Assembly (NCBI GenBank): GCA_002311835.1
Contig: DBZY01000078.1
Coordinates: forward strand, 22,715-38,947
Reading direction: 5' to 3'
Length of the DNA: 16,233 nucleotides
From: Proteobacteria bacterium UBA1148
Lineage (GTDB): Bacteria > Pseudomonadota > Gammaproteobacteria > Steroidobacterales > Rariloculaceae
The notes beneath the pieces are model-generated. The model was not told where the DNA came from and made no database searches. It was given only the letters and a program-made list of their open reading frames with translations. The translations under genes were made by a program, and so were the position numbers. Of the stretch, positions 15,772-16,233 are shown in pieces. Within the stretch, counting starts at the first letter, position 1. Each line of letters opens with the position of its first letter.

Positions 15772-16233
15772 TCATAGGTCATCTCGCTCCCAAACACAGT
15801 TGTATGGTCTTAGTTCTTCATTAGGCTCCCACACCCAGTGCCTCTCCAATAGGGCTGGTTCCGTGAAGATGTTGGGATCTGTGACCGTGATTGTATAGTT
15901 CAAAATGCTTCCATCCGGGTTTGGAGTGAATCGCTCAATAAACTTAACCAACTCTGTCTGGGGGACTCCGCTTTGATCAAACCATGGCCAGTTAACGTTT
16001 GTTGTTACCACCACCAGCGTCTCATTTTCCCACTGACCAACTGAATAACCCATGGAAGTTCGATCCCCATCGGTAGGGGTAGTATCCGATGTCATATGGA
16101 TTCGGCGAACAGAATCCTGCTCCTCCAAGTACAAAACAATGTCCCCACCCTCTTGGACAAACTGCATCGGCGTGCCTAGATCCATAATTGCAGGCATGCC
16201 TGTTTCGCACCGAATGTATGGATTGTCAGCGAC
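15772..16233 (-). CDS. Conserved protein of unknown function, N-terminal part beyond the window
   Basis: The reading frame is open to the window edge, so only the C-terminal 153 residues are seen; an internal methionine at 16197 is not a likely start, because the codons before it continue the conserved pattern (NPYIRCETGMPAIM). Diagnostic features include FVQEGGDIVLYLEE, RRIHM, MGYSVGQWENETLVVVTT, VKFIERFTPNPDGSILNY and the end WEPNEELRPYNC. I recognise this as a widespread uncharacterised family in Proteobacteria and Acidobacteria, usually exported and about twice this length, but I know no proven activity. It lies 70 bases upstream of the metallo-beta-lactamase-fold gene and is probably co-transcribed with it and the esterase. 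Confidence 0.75.
   Translation of the reverse strand, partial: VADNPYIRCETGMPAIMDLGTPMQFVQEGGDIVLYLEEQDSVRRIHMTSDTTPTDGDRTSMGYSVGQWENETLVVVTTNVNWPWFDQSGVPQTELVKFIERFTPNPDGSILNYTITVTDPNIFTEPALLERHWVWEPNEELRPYNCVWERDDL

Overview
The window looks like ordinary chromosome from a free-living, probably aquatic gammaproteobacterium. The evidence is an xerD-dsbC pair in the same order as the Escherichia coli xerD-dsbC-recJ locus, close XerD, TesB, MoaB, GpmA and ZapE homologues, a TonB-dependent outer-membrane receptor and a Gram-negative secretion style. Base composition looks moderate and even. No transposase, phage, CRISPR, tRNA or rRNA gene is visible. The genus cannot be named from the sequence alone.

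Layout. (1) Minus strand, 93-1880: xerD followed by dsbC. (2) A 310-base divergent intergenic region without a gene. (3) Plus strand, 2191-5971: a tightly overlapping trio made of a PlsC-like acyltransferase, acetoacetyl-CoA synthetase (aacS) and the cell-division ATPase zapE. (4) Plus strand, 6116-7405: gpmA (cofactor-dependent phosphoglycerate mutase) and a gamma-class carbonic anhydrase-like protein. (5) A perfect 22-base palindrome at the convergent junction. (6) Minus strand, 7453-13652, reading right to left: moaB, a TPP riboswitch, a TonB-dependent receptor, a PnuC-family transporter, a small-molecule kinase of the choline/aminoglycoside kinase fold, a 3-hydroxyisobutyrate-dehydrogenase-like oxidoreductase and tesB. 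(7) Minus strand, 13756-16233: three probably co-transcribed genes. These are an uncharacterised protein cut by the window edge, an exported metallo-beta-lactamase-fold hydrolase and an exported alpha/beta-hydrolase.

The most informative unit is the thiamine salvage operon. A canonical TPP aptamer (13017-13105) sits directly before a TonB-dependent receptor whose strong Shine-Dalgarno lies in a hairpin. A PnuC-type inner-membrane permease and a kinase follow. Together they give a complete uptake-and-trap route: receptor across the outer membrane, PnuT-type channel across the inner membrane, and phosphorylation inside. The receptor and transporter substrates are inferred from the riboswitch. 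The dehydrogenase and tesB follow on the same strand with little room for a new promoter, so they may be partly read through.

Nothing here is clearly a new system. The items most worth following are the unassigned kinase, the riboswitch architecture with its promoter inside moaB, the variant metal site of the metallo-beta-lactamase-fold protein, and the coupled acyltransferase/aacS/zapE trio. Several starts were moved from the longest reading frame to internal codons with good ribosome-binding sites; these are noted per gene.
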